Shown here: piece after piece, positions 1 to 11,999 of the stretch
How the letters are laid out: the number at the start of each line of letters is the position of its first letter
How positions within the stretch are numbered: position 1 is the first letter of the stretch
Origin: Triplophysa rosa
Taxonomy: Eukaryota; Chordata; Actinopteri; Cypriniformes; Nemacheilidae
Reading direction: 5' to 3'
NCBI RefSeq assembly: GCF_024868665.1
Contig: NC_079900.1
Location: forward strand, 21,846,164 to 21,910,163
Length of the DNA: 64,000 nt
Position numbers and translations under genes: made by a program
Notes under the pieces: model-generated
The model's input: the letters and a program-made list of their open reading frames with translations, nothing else
What the model was told of the DNA's origin: nothing
Databases searched by the model: none

Positions 1-1415
1 ATAATGAGAAACTAAGTCGAAATTTCAACTTATGAACTCATAATAATGAGAAACTAACTCATAATAATGACTTAGTAACTCATAATAATAACTTAGTATC
101 TCATAATAATGACTTAGTGTCTCATAATAATGAGAAACTAAGTCGAAATTTCGACTTATTAACTCATAAAAATGAGATATTGAGTCCAAATTTTGACTTA
201 CTAAATCATTATTTTGAGAAACTTTCTCATGTCTGCTATTCTGCTATGTGCTTTTGATCATATGTCCTTATGTTTTATGTGCAGTCTGCTTGATCAGCAT
301 TGTGGTGATTTACGGATTTTAGACACACAGAGCAATATTTCAGACAGGGCCTTGCAAATCATGAAATTCTTACTCTACTGGAGAATGTTCATGGTGTTAA
401 AATTAGCCGAACTCTTGAGCGACTTTTGAGCAATTCTCACTAACTATTAACTACAACTTTTGTGACAGGTTACAGTTTATATTAAGGTACACAAATTCAT
501 AATTAACTACTTGCTTTTTAACATGCATATTGGTTGTATATTTGTAGCTTATGTGTAAAGCACATATTACTGATTTATTCTGCATTGCCTTACTCTACAT
601 CCCTTAATCCTACCCAATACCTAAACATACCTGAACTACCTCATAAGCAGTAATTAGGAGTTTATTGAGGCAAAAGTTGTAGTTAATAGTTAGTGAGAAT
701 TGCTCAAAAGTCGCTCAAGAGTTTGGCTAATTTCAACACCATGAACATTCTCCAGTAGAGTAAGAATTTCACGATTTGCAAGGCCCTGTCTGAAATATTG
801 CTCTATGTGTCTAAAATCCGTGAATTACCACAATGCTGATCAAGCAGACTGCACATAAAACAAGGACATACGATCAAAAGCACATAGCGGCATAGCAGAC
901 ATGTGCATGTGCAGATTAATCCAATATTACGAGAAAGTCATATGAGAAAGTTTCTTATAATAATGATTTAGTAAGTCAAAATTTCGATTTAGTTTCTCAT
1001 TATTATGAGATACTAAGTCATTATTATGAGATACTAAGTCATTATTATGAGATACTAAGTCATTATTATGAGATACTAAGTCATTATTATGAGATACTAA
1101 GTCATTATTATGAGATACTAAGTCATTATTATGAGATACTAAGTCATTATTATGAGATACTAAGTCATTATTATGAGTTACTAAGTCATTATTATGAGTT
1201 ACTAAGTCATTATTATGAGATACTAAGTCATTATTATGAGTTACTAAATCGAAATTTCGACTTAGTTTCTCATTATTATGAGATACTAAGTCATTATTAT
1301 GAGATACTGTCATTATTATGAGATACTAAGTCGTTATTATGAGATACTAAGTCATTATTATGAGTTACTAAATCGAAATTTCGACTTAGTTTCTCATTAT
1401 TATGAGATACTAAGT
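1..1415. repeat. Large foldback (inverted repeat) with 21-bp minisatellite arms
   Basis: Two arms, 228-462 and 671-903, are inverted copies at roughly 95% identity by eye. Outside each arm lies the same 21-bp minisatellite (unit ACTAAGTCATTATTATGAGAT), in opposite orientation: about 1-220 on the left, cut by the window start, and about 950-1415 on the right. Interspersed variants carry CGAAATTTCGACTTAG. The 208-bp centre and the inner part of the right arm resemble the GGTAACAC-type mobile element at 30036. The unit length is a multiple of three, which produces a false minus-strand reading frame of SHNNDLV repeats. It is likely a foldback-type transposon or an inverted duplication. Confidence 0.85.
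950..1415. repeat. 21-bp tandem minisatellite, right arm
   Basis: At least 15 near-identical copies of the 21-bp unit run head to tail, with GAGTT/GAGAT variants and two inserted CGAAATTTCGACTTAGTTTC segments near 1250 and 1372. One unit around 1308 has lost three bases. The array shows no stop codon in one minus-strand frame only because 21 is divisible by three; it is not a gene. Confidence 0.9.
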
Positions 1416-1440
1416 CATAATGACTTATAAAATCTAAAAA

Positions 1441-2640
1441 GAATTCCCAACCCTGGCAGAAACGGGCTTCCATATGATATAAAAAGCAGAGCACGAAAAA
1501 TTCTTAAGAGCATGAAGAATAGCAGTTTAATAAGAGACCTACAGACAATGATCATTTAGTAAGTATTATTGCTTTTGTTTTCCAATAAAATGTTAATTGA
1601 CGCTACTATTATACTATTTATGATTTATTTAATCATTTACCATTTTACATTTAGTCTCTTAAGCTTAAAAATTGCTCACAACATGTTTGCAAAGACCTAG
1701 AAGACAAAAACAAGAGATGACCAACAAAACTTGTCAATGTTTGCTTTAATTCTTGTAAGCTACGCATTTTCAATTTATTAGAATAAAGCCTACTTTGCTG
1801 GAATTGCAAAACATTGTCTTTTGCTAAACATTTGGTAAAAAAATAACTTACCAGTGTTCTCGATTTTGTACCATACTATTATTCTATATATATGGTATAG
1901 TGTGTGAAAGTCATTCTATGAAACGGGTGCCATTTGGGTCCGCAACGTTTGATGAGACGCATAAGGCACAACGGTACATAATGTACAGTATTTACTGTAA
2001 AGCTACTTCGTTCTATAATAAAAATAAATCGAATTGGAATACTTTGTATAAACAAAACCAAGCCTGTGATTTATTTTTACAGCATTGGTGACTTCATTTT
2101 CATGACAATTAAGCTCAAAATGATTATTACTGTAATATATCCGGATGTTGTACTTTTGGGATAATTCTCAATTCTCAGTAGTGATTCTCATTAGATTGTC
2201 ATTATTGTAATGCAGCATTTTTTTACTTAAAGAGACCGCCGCAATTGTACCATGCTTTATAAATACTGGGGACACTTGTTTGGCAATTTACTAGTAATTA
2301 GTAGAGAACATGGTAATAAAGTAATTCATTATTTATTGGGAAAAACACATTCACTCTTGTCCCTGACCTATACGTAAACTGCAGATTCAGGAACCTTCCT
2401 GCCTTTGAAGCAATTAAACCTTGAAGTAAATGTGAAAGCAAAGTGTGTTGTTCAGCTGCTATTAAAGGCAACATGTCTCAATGAAGTGAGCAACACCGTC
2501 GACTGAGCACGCTCACACAGGACACGCGCATACACTCAAAGACAGCTGGATGCATCGCAGCAGATTCAAAGTGTGAACGACCCCCTAACAGATGAACTCG
2601 ATTGCAAAACTAATTGACGGTTGGTCTTTTCATATTGACT
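1441..2640. other. AT-rich noncoding stretch
   Basis: I see no exon, RNA gene or bounded repeat here. Overlapping short open frames around 1879-2091 lie on both strands and look accidental. Confidence 0.5.
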
Positions 2641-2644
2641 TTAC

Positions 2645-2683
2645 CTTTATGCATTTGGCAGACGCTTTTATCAAAAGTGACGT
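2645..2683 (-). repeat. SINE 3'-tail fragment
   Basis: The motif TTTATGCATTTGGCAGACGC followed by TTTTATC marks the reverse complement of the 3' tail shared by fish tRNA-derived SINEs and their partner LINEs. Only the tail remains. Confidence 0.6.
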
Positions 2684-2689
2684 ATGGTG

Positions 2690-4000
2690 CGTTCTAGCTA
2701 TACATTTTATCACTATGTGTTGGCCTTGGCGATGGAACCCATGATTTTTGCAATGCTTTATGTGTTGAGCTACTTGAGTTATTTTCATTTTCTTTGTAGT
2801 AAATGTTGATGTGCTATGTGTGCTTATTTGCTAACATTCAGTAGTGGCCAAACGTGATGGGAAATTGATATCTTTATCTCCCACTGCTGTACATGTTAAT
2901 GATCCCCAAATATATTTTTACTTCTCTCTCAGAGTTTTAAGGTGAAGTAGGACCAGGACGTGCTCCTGACAGATGCTCTGTTCTGTAGTGATTCTCGGCA
3001 GGCTCTCCCGGCTCATTTGCATTCTCTTTAAGTGCTCTGTTCATTTCTGTATTGCCGTTGCCTCTCTCTGTTCGTGCCAATGTTTCCCTCTTCCCGTCGG
3101 TCTGAGATGAGCCTGTGTTCCCCCTCGGCTGTACCTTTCTCTCAGAGCCAGTAATCAAACGCATTCTGCCTGATACATGGGCCATTACAACCACTCTCAT
3201 GTTCCATTTGCCCACCGCTCGCACAATGGTGTCATTATGATGCTGAAAAAACCAGCACGAGCTACAGTAGCCGCACACGGTGCTTAACACAGTCAGCACA
3301 GACCACATGAATTATTGCCACTGTAAATAAACCAATGCTCATCTTAGCCAGCTAGTTCATGTTTGTGTCAATACTATAGCTACAGCGAGGGTAAGTTCAT
3401 GTAGTGAAATAGTGATCGTGTTGTTAGTTTGCATAAAGAATGGATTTGTGTGTGGTTATTTTGAGTTAGAGGTGTAACCTGGTATCTGGATCATTGATTT
3501 GGAAAATAAAGGGAGAGAGGGTTTCATATTGAAACAAAAAGGTAGATAGTAAATATCAAAGATTTGTCCCTTATTTTCCTTAAGAAGATATGTAGATGTG
3601 TTAAAATATATGAAATCATTTATATGCAGCTGTGGAATTTTTAGCATTTCTAGATGTATTGTGGTCATTCCAGTCCAGTGTCTGTTGAATTTCAACAAAA
3701 TCAAACCTCAGTAGTGACATAAAGTCATCCAACAGCAATGTGAAAGACTGACAGCATGACAAGACACTGAGATAAAAATCCAGGTTATCGTATAAAAAAA
3801 TATTTTTTAACTTTTCCTAAATACATGTAGAAATAGGACTGTTGTATTGCTTAAAAGTGAATATGAACTTGTTATCTTTGCAGTACTTGAGGTCTGAAAA
3901 AATACAGAGCATATTTTCTGTTATTTTCACCAGTTTTGTCCATTTTCATTTTCTGCAAATAAATTACAATTATAAACAATATTTTTCTTTGACATTTTGT
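2690..4000. other. Noncoding stretch, nothing recognised
   Basis: No splice-bounded coding similarity or transposon edges were found. A 123-codon minus-strand open frame at 2937-3308 shows no domain, motif or codon pattern I recognise. Confidence 0.4.
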
Positions 4001-4011
4001 AAAAAATATTG

Positions 4012-4310
4012 GGTAACACTTTACGGAAAGCATATATGTAATGCTTTATAAAGTAGTTTTAATGTATTAATTATATCTTGTAATCCACCTTATAATGCAT
4101 TGTAATGTCTTATGAATAATTGTAACTACAGTTAATACATTATAACACTTATCAATTCATTGTTACACATTGCATTTTTTATTTGGTTATAATTCTTTAC
4201 AACAACATTTAATATATGACAACACACATTAAGAACAATTATAATGCATCATACACTTCAATAACCCTTTATAATGCATTATACATAAAGGCTTTAAGTA
4301 AAGTGTTACC
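4012..4310. mobile_element. Nonautonomous DNA transposon (GGTAACACTTTA ends), hAT-like
   Basis: The ends are inverted: GGTAACACTTTAC on the left and GTAAAGTGTTACC on the right. Flanks AAATATTG (4004-4011) and AAATATGG (4311-4318) match at 7 of 8 positions, as expected for an aged 8-bp target duplication. The body is AT-rich with repeated TATAATGCATT blocks and no transposase, so it could only be moved in trans. The same end type recurs near 30036 and 57800. Confidence 0.75.
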
Positions 4311-4319
4311 AAATATGGT

Positions 4320-5509
4320 TAGTAGTTCACAGAATAAAACAAAAATGATCATTTTACCCAAACACATACATGGGTCAAAGACGTTAAGATGTCCCCATCA
4401 AAAGAAATGTACAAAAGTCATTTTATGTCCCAAAAGAACACTAAATATAAGTAAAATGTCTACTTTATGGTTTCAACTAAGTGTTTGGAGAATAAAATGT
4501 CAAAATTTGTTTGAAATAATGTTACATTGTCATTCAGTGTAACACAATATTTATGTACAAATTCAAACAACATGCTTATTATGGCTTTTTATATTATATT
4601 AGCATATTACATTTTATTGTGCTTTAAATTAGTAAAAATACATCCATTATTACTATAACACAGTATTATGTCATATTGAATAAAACATAAGGAATCATAT
4701 ATTGAAAAATATAAGCACTCTGTTCCAATATATGGAAGTGAATTATTTAATATATTGCATTATATTTTCTAGTATATTCCCATTGAATTTTGTTTCGTAA
4801 GCCAATCATTTTAGTTCATGATTTGTGATTTGCTTGCTGTGAGCGAGCAATCTGAAAGGCACAGAGCTGCTTAATGGCCGTTCAGTGTGATTTCTGACCT
4901 GATGTCTATGAAGATTAAATTGAGTTGAGTTGAAGAGTTTGTTTTATTGACATGTTAACAGCTTTACAGACTTTGTGTGCCTTCGATTGATGGCTGACAT
5001 CTTATTTCGCTTCACTCAGCATTGATAGATGCCACTCAGCAGTGACGCCTGAAGTTCAAATGTTCATTAGGTCCATTACTTTAAACTAAATCATAAATCC
5101 AGAGTACAAAGTGCTGAAAACTGAAACGCTTTTGCTGCTTATTTGAATTTCATCTGGTTATTTGTAAAAGTCAGTGAATTGTTTCATTCTGTATTGTACA
5201 TTCAACAGCCCATAGGGTAGGAATAATAGACTTTAGTTATTGTAGAAGGTAAATGTTGTAGGTTTTATAGAGTTGTAGATCAAGCATCAGGTATTCAGAA
5301 CTGCTTCAGGCATTCTGGCCTTCATTTAATTCTGACAGTGTCTCATCATGTTTTATATAATTCCTCATAAATTATATAAATGATGCAAAACGTAGATATC
5401 AGTATATACCGTCAGGCTAAATGATTTCCACTTACAGGACATTTATTTTTTATTCTATTAAAGTTAATATCTCCCAGAATACATCTCCCAAAAGAATAGG
5501 TCGAAGGTG
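4320..5509. other. AT-rich noncoding stretch
   Basis: No coding exon or bounded repeat was recognised. Confidence 0.4.
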
Positions 5510-5517
5510 TTACTTAC

Positions 5518-5971
5518 TAGGGCTGTCACAATAAACCGACGATAAATATCACGTGATTTATGCACAGCTTTTGAGTGAAGTACGGGAAAATGCTGCTGCA
5601 TCCGAAAGCCAGAGGGCGCTCTCGTGCGGAAACTCCAAATACGCAACTGCAGAAAAAGACCATAACACATTCTAGAATCTAGGAAATGCCTATGGACATC
5701 TTTTTATCACTGTTACTCAAGCCTCATCAGGTATTTTTATGATAATAAAGTATATTTGTAATGATCATGTTTGACGGGTGTTGCTTTTTCAAATGCACAT
5801 TATAAGCGACTCAAACTCGCACTGCTTTTAGATCGAGCAGCATTTCCTACTGATCCCAGAGCCGTGCTTCACGGACAAGCTACGCACTAAAAAATATCGA
5901 CACTGCATATCGCAGCCAGCTCGATTTCAATTGGATTTAGTGGTATCGCGATAAATTATCGTGCAGCCCTA
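5518..5971. mobile_element. Nonautonomous hAT-like transposon, perfect 8-bp target duplication
   Basis: The element starts TAGGGCTG and ends CAGCCCTA and is flanked by identical TTACTTAC copies at 5510-5517 and 5972-5979. Next to the ends are ATAAATATCACG and CGATAAATTATCG blocks. An 8-bp duplication with short inverted ends is the mark of hAT transposition. The 454-bp body has no transposase frame. Confidence 0.85.
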
Positions 5972-5979
5972 TTACTTAC

Positions 5980-7098
5980 TGTACATAACTTTAGCCAAAA
6001 GTAGGGCTAGCATTTCTGACTATTCAGATCATTTCCATTTGAAGTATGCACAGGTGGACAAATACAATTTACATATCATTATAATAATTATAACCTGTAT
6101 ATCACCGTAATTATACATTTGAGCTAATATTTACAGGTAGGACACGCCCCCGTATGATGGTGTATTTTCGGTTCAGTCGCGCCGCTTGCTGTCTGTGAGA
6201 TCCACCGCAGAGGATTGGCTTTATCACTGTTGATGTAAATGGGAGCACACGGACCACAGTGTCAGAGTAGATTTATAGATCAATTATGGAGATCGGGAGC
6301 TAATTCAGGGCAACGCACCGGTCCAGCACGCCAGTCTGCCGAGCTTTAACTGAATCACCTTGCGCATTAGAGAGGATGAATGCATTGGACACAGATAAAG
6401 CTCTCTGTCAAATCTGGTGGAAAGATTGGGCCCTACACATCCTCATTATTCTGTAATCCCATTCACAGACGCCTGCTAATGAGGGATTTTTGACATGCAT
6501 AACCACATCAACCTGAGCGGCCCAAATTGTCCTTTTACCAAATTTGCATCTCATTAAATTGAATTTACCGGTGACTGTCATAATTTCATCTGGTAAAACA
6601 GCAGTTTGATGGTAAAGGCCACCGAGCGTTACGTTGGTGCGCGGGAGACAATGGTATTGATATTTCTCGGTGTGTCTTCGGAGCTTGAAACGGAAGAATG
6701 TGGCGATTATCTTCGTTCGAGAGGTGATTATCTTAAAGGGGTCAAGAGGCTAATGAATGAATTAGATCTCTGTTCCCAGCTATGTGCTACCAACCCGGCG
6801 TCTCGGACGGCTAATCGTAGAATGAAATCTAGCGTTCCCGACCGGCCTTAATGGAAGATCCAGCTCTGAGAAACTGCTATCATTGCTCTTGTATTGTTCT
6901 TGCCTGAAGGCCGACTGACCACAGAATGCCTGACCACCACTTACTGTACGACAGAAGCATTAGCTATAGGTTTACGTTACACTGACTTTGCTGCTTACAA
7001 CCGCAAACATTGAACCTCAACTCTGAGCAAAATAAATAAATAAACGTGTAAAGGTGTGTTTGCCTTTAAAACGATAACAATTTATTGAAATTCACACA
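5980..7098. other. Mostly single-copy-looking noncoding sequence
   Basis: 6150-6900 is less AT-rich than its surroundings, lacks repeat signatures and contains AATTA-type stretches, so it is a candidate conserved noncoding element. An 81-codon open frame at 6606-6851 has no recognisable domain. No function can be assigned. Confidence 0.3.
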
Positions 7099-7106
7099 TT
7101 GCAACA

Positions 7107-7492
7107 TAGAGATGTAACAATATTATGGATATCGTGTTACCGCAATAACAAAATTGTCTCAATATTATCGTGGTCACATGACTTTACGAAACGATAGGTC
7201 TTCGGGCCTTACATAGACAACGTTAGAAAAAATAATAGATGTTACCTTTGTCAATGTCCATCTGGTGCAATTTTTTAAATGTAAAAAAAAATGTTTAGGT
7301 CATTTGACCCTTCTCATATTATACCTCGTACCTCTAAGCAACAGTTATGATCGGAGGATAAAGAAAAAAGTACGCTTATGGCATGTTTCCAAGCCATCAT
7401 TTGTCATTTTCAATATTGCATCAAATACCGTACCGTGGACGTTATACCGAGGTATTACCGTACAGTGAGATTTTGATATCGTTACATCCCTA
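7107..7492. mobile_element. Nonautonomous hAT-like transposon, perfect 8-bp target duplication
   Basis: Ends TAGAGATGTAAC and GTTACATCCCTA are inverted with two mismatches. Both flanks read TTGCAACA (7099-7106 and 7493-7500). Subterminal repeats such as ATACCGTACCG and GTATTACCGTAC lie inside. It is 386 bp and has no transposase. Confidence 0.87.
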
Positions 7493-8002
7493 TTGCAACA
7501 CTAAACCGGTCCGGCACATATGATTTTTACATTGGAAAAACTGTTTAGTAATTTTAACCTTTTTTCAAAATGACAAATTCTATTAAGCAATTTACATAAC
7601 TATGTTTTTTGCATTTTCCAAATTCGGTTTGATGTAGATTAGGTGTTATAATGAAGTGGCGTTGCGTTAAACAGATTTATCAGGCATCATTTGCTTTGTA
7701 CGAAATGAGCTTGAGAAACCTGCGGCAAGTGTAAAATAGATGTATGCCGCGTCGTTCTAGATGAGTGTGTCTGCTAAAGCAAATAGATAATAATGATTGC
7801 GGTGATTATAGTAATGATCTAATGTAACTGGATAATTAGGTTATTTGCTTTTGGATCAAGGCTGTCTCCAGACAAATACATGGAGAAGCATTAAAGTTCA
7901 CATTCTCATCACTGTGTATCTTCTCCCTCACGCTCTTTATATCAGAAGCCATGCCACAATATTATTACTCATATGTTGCTCCTTAAGTTCTCAGTTATGC
8001 TA

Positions 8003-8412
8003 TTAAAGGGATAGTTCACCCAAAAATGAAAATTCCATCATCTGATTACAACTCACCTGCATAAATGTCTTTGTTTAGCTGAACACGATGAAAGATATTT
8101 GGAAGAATGTTAGCAACTGACAGTTCTGGGGCATCATTGACTACCATAAAAGAGGAATTTATTGTCTATTTTCTGGTTCTGTTGAACACAAAAGAATTTA
8201 TGAAAACAAACAGTTCTGGGGCACTTTTGACTACCATTTTATTTTACTTTACTATGGTAGCCAATGACGTCCCAGAACTGTCGGTTGCTAACATTTTTCC
8301 AAATATCTTTCTTTATGTCTAACCCAACAAAGACATTTATACAGGTTTGGAACAACTTGAGGGTGAGTAATCAATGACAGAATTTTCATATTTGGGTGAA
8401 CTGTCCCTTTAA
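8003..8412. mobile_element. TTAA-bounded inverted-repeat element (AGGGATAGTTCACCC family)
   Basis: The first 32 bases match the reverse complement of the last 32 at about 30 positions, and both ends begin with TTAA. TTAA target sites are typical of piggyBac-type transposition; the superfamily call is inference. A secondary internal palindrome around CAGTTCTGGGGC makes most of the element self-complementary. Related copies lie near 12867, 39702, 50389, 56084, 61791 and 62450. Confidence 0.75.
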
Positions 8413-8794
8413 ATTGCTTTCAGTTGTGTGTCATAAAAATGCAAACAGACACAAAAGAGATAACTGTTGACATTGTCCTTGTCAGTTATAGTACAGTACG
8501 AGTATAAAGCTATAAAATGAATGTGAGTAGCACAGCTTAGGGATTTGTTTATATTGCAATCTTTTGCAGTTTTTTAATGGAAATCTCTGACTTTTGCTTT
8601 GGCATCTCTGAGCACAGTTTGCGATATTGCTGAGATCTCGAGCAAGACATGTAAGATTACTGGGGATTACTTTTTCTCAGAAGACAGCAACACATATTGT
8701 GTTGTTACACAGCGCCCACCTCTACCAGGCTTCATAAAGTAAAAGAACATTTAGACCGTTTCATCGGACGCGCCCAGTTAACTTGTGTCTAATA

Positions 8795-9921
8795 CAGTTT
8801 TTCTCGATTGCTTAAACACATTTCTTGAAATTATGCCTCGTATAATTCCCCAAACATCCTATTTTCAGGTCAAAATGAAGCTCTCTTCTCAAAACCATTC
8901 AAACTTGCTGAAAAACCAAACTTTTCCCCCAGATATGACACACAAGCCCTCAAAATCACCCACACTGCAACATAGTCTTAGACACTGGTGAGATCAATTC
9001 AAAACACTGTTATTAAAATCTCTTTGTGGGATTTAAGAATAATTTGACAGCTTAGTGTTTATTAGAATATACAACATAAAAGAGTGCACATAGAGCAAAG
9101 TACAAGAATGAGCTTTAGGAAAAAATAAAAATAAAACATTACACTATTGGAAAGTAGATGAAGATGATCTTACAAGACAAGAAAAGTTCAAAAACCAAAG
9201 AACAATTTACAGTAAACTGGTCATGCAACACAATTCAGTACACATAGAACAAATAACATTTACATTCAGTCATTTAGCAGATGCTTTTATCCAAAGCGAC
9301 TTACAGAGAAGATAAAGGAAACAAAACAGTGAGGCGATTTGTCAACAGGAGGCGATGTAAAAAATATGGCATCCTCTGCACCTTTGGCCCAATTTCGTAA
9401 AAGTATACTATTTTCTGCAAAAATACGGAACAGGTAAAAAAAGGCTACAAATGCACATTTGTAAACTTGATAATCACAAATTTGAGGGTGTACACATGCT
9501 ACAGTTTACTGGATACAGAATAGTGAAATTTCTCTCATATACATAAAGTGTGTACTGTGATTATACTGTCTATAATGTTTACTGTAAGTAGTATAAAGCG
9601 CAGTAGATGATTCTAGGATGCACACTTACCTGTGCTCCTATTGATATTATCCTGAGATTCTGGTTGGTGTGTCATCAGTTTTGCAACTGAATGTTTACTG
9701 ATGGACAAATGTGTGCTATTTGAGTTTACAACTTGACACTTCAGTTAATTATATTGTGTGTTTGTGTTTTCTGAATGAGAACATGGTTAAACCTTTGCAA
9801 ATTGTGGCTGTTTGTGTGTGGGGTTTGTACAAGTTGGTGTATTGTTCTGAGAATGTGTTTATAGTTGTCAGAAAATGGTGAGTTGTTTCATGAATTGTGT
9901 GTTAGCAATCGAGAAAAACTG
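8795..9921. mobile_element. TA-bounded DNA transposon with CAGTTTTTCTCGATTGC ends
   Basis: The ends CAGTTTTTCTCGATTGC and GCAATCGAGAAAAACTG are perfect 17-bp inverted repeats, each flanked by TA (8793-8794 and 9922-9923). TA duplication with a CAGT start suggests the Tc1/mariner group. The 1.1-kb interior has no transposase frame, so the copy is nonautonomous. A SINE tail fragment lies inside at 9256-9308. Confidence 0.8.
9256..9308 (-). repeat. SINE 3'-tail fragment inside the TA-bounded element
   Basis: ATTTAGCAGATGCTTTTATC and CAAAGCGACTTACAG form the reversed 3' tail of the fish SINE family seen at 53827. The head is absent. Confidence 0.65.
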
Positions 9922-10451
9922 TAATATAACTATTTATATTTTATTTAATTTCTGTTAACATTAATTTATATGTTATATGTTGAATTTTGTTGTATGTTCA
10001 TTTTATTAAATAAACAATTTGTTGAATGGGTCCTGTAGTTTTGACACATTTAACCAAACCGTATGGCACATTGACATCTAGTGGTTGAGCTTGGTATTGC
10101 AGTCTAAATTCTAAATATTGGAGAGACAAGTTTAGCCAAGTAACGGTTCGTTTTCTTTTGATTGTTATCAGAACTAATCTAAAGGCGTTGTTTGTGAAGG
10201 TTTATTGGAAGTTCAGTTGGGGTGACAAAAGAGCGCATACGCAGTAATGTTTGTTTATGTTGTTAAGATGAAACCGTCTATAAAATGATACTCTCTCCTA
10301 GATATCAATGAGTTCAAATAAAAAATTAAAAAATAAACCCTCTCTTTCTTTTCAACAGGTAGTGGTCTAGCTTTTGTTGAAACTAACTTTGTATTAGCAC
10401 CTATTGTATTATTGCTTTTGTATGACTTATCGCTTATTGCTCCCTGAACTC

Positions 10452-10506
10452 TCTGTAAATCGCTTTGGATAAAAGCGTATGCTAAATGACTAAATGTACA
10501 TGTAAA
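10452..10506 (+). repeat. SINE 3'-tail fragment
   Basis: CTGTAAATCGCTTTGGATAA and AAGCGTATGCTAAATGACTA match the SINE 3' tail in the forward direction. Only the tail is present. Confidence 0.65.
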
Positions 10507-10569
10507 TCAAGAGCAAATGGAAACTTTCGCTTGAGTCGTCTGCGTTTTAGATATTTCTTTCTCCTGAGA

Positions 10570-10735
10570 AAAAGAGCAATACATCTCACAATTGTCTCCA
10601 TTAGAGTTTCAGATGAGATGTCTCAAACTGATCTCTGCGATCAAAAGTCAATATTATTAAAGATCTCAATAGGAACTCAAACATTTCTTACCAAATCCAG
10701 ATTATTTTACCTCTAGAATCTACAGTCATTGTACA
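10570..10735. repeat. Dispersed repeat shared with 26195-26365
   Basis: This segment and 26195-26365 share CATTAGAGTTTCAGAT, TCAATATTATTAAAGATCTC-like blocks and AATCCAGATTATTTTACC in the same order and orientation. The family is not recognised. Confidence 0.55.
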
Positions 10736-11099
10736 GTACACCTCCATACTCATCCTGTGTATTAACCGTTTTAAGCAATTTTAGAAGCATCATCTGAGAC
10801 TAGTTGATACTTAAAATGATCGAGAACATCAAATCTTCTGAGCTGTGTCAGAGCAACCTCCGAGCATTGAAATGTTCCTCTGGGGTCGTGTAGTATACAG
10901 AATAAACCCTTTTCTGGACAAAGTGTTCCTTTTTGAAGAAGCTTCTGTTTTTTCTGCCTGTAATATCATTGCCAGGCCACAACAATTGAGATATTAAAGA
11001 GATTTTTCTTTCCGGGATCCTCTGGATTAGAGTACTATCCCACCATCTCTCCGTGTTGGGAAAAGTATTACAATCCTCTTCATTGGAACAGTAACACTG

Positions 11100-11810
11100 A
11101 TAACAATAATGGTGGATCAGATCAGAGCAAAAGGTCAGCACTGGCCCAAGGCAAAGCTCATAGTGAATACCCACACTGCACTGCTCCCCTCTCCCCCACC
11201 ACACAGTCCTAAGACCGCCTGCTGTACCCTTTCTCTCTCTCTCTCCCTTCTGTTCTTTATCAGCCCGGACCACGGGAGAGCCATTGTGCCGAGTGCAGAC
11301 CGAAGCGAGATCAAAAGAGAAAGGTTGAAAGACAATTTTTTCTTATTAACAGCTACAAAAGCAAAGGGGGAAAAAAGAGACTGCGGCGCCTCTCGGGAAG
11401 GGAACATTTTTTGACCATTAGTAACATGCAGACACCGGGAGGAAGGGCTCTGCTTCCATGTTTGTTTTCCCCTTTTTTACCTCCCAGACTTTGAGGCTGT
11501 AAGTCTCCTGCATGCATGCCGGGTGGTGTTCACCGAGGTTTCTGTCACCGGAGGGTTTTATTGGTCAGTCTCGCTCTTTTTTTTTTTGCTGGCGGCTGTG
11601 GGTTTGTGTCGTGCCACAGGAGAGGAGAGTAAATATCAGAGAAGGTCAGAGGGAGGAGAGACAGGGAGGATGGGGTGATGGATGGAATGAGGAAGAGGAG
11701 GGAAGGAGGAGGGAACCGGACGCTTGGGTGCTGAAGGAATGAGAGGAGCGGGTGAGATGTTTGACCTTCGTTGGAGGTGGCCATTTTAAAGACAGAGTCA
11801 AAAGTGCACC
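11100..11810. other. Noncoding, purine/pyrimidine-skewed stretch
   Basis: Short CT runs (near 11231) and a GGAGGGAAGGAGG purine block (near 11650-11730) create overlapping open frames on both strands. Low complexity explains them and no exon is supported. Confidence 0.45.
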
Positions 11811-11999
11811 CCATAAAAAATGAATAAACGCTATTGTCAGTAACTATTAACTGGGGATCATTTATAATCTGTTATCCTGCCAAAAGTTGATTAAACTCCT
11901 TTTTACACTTTTATCCATTGTTGTGTAATGAAATGCTCAAAATTGCTATAAAAAATGAATGTCTCTCCCGCTTATTTTGATTTGCAATAGCAAATAATA

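Noticed and set aside
927..1494. 128- and 65-codon minus-strand frames of SHNNDLV repeats
   Set aside because: Both come from a 21-bp tandem repeat whose length is divisible by three; there is no codon structure, start context or homology.
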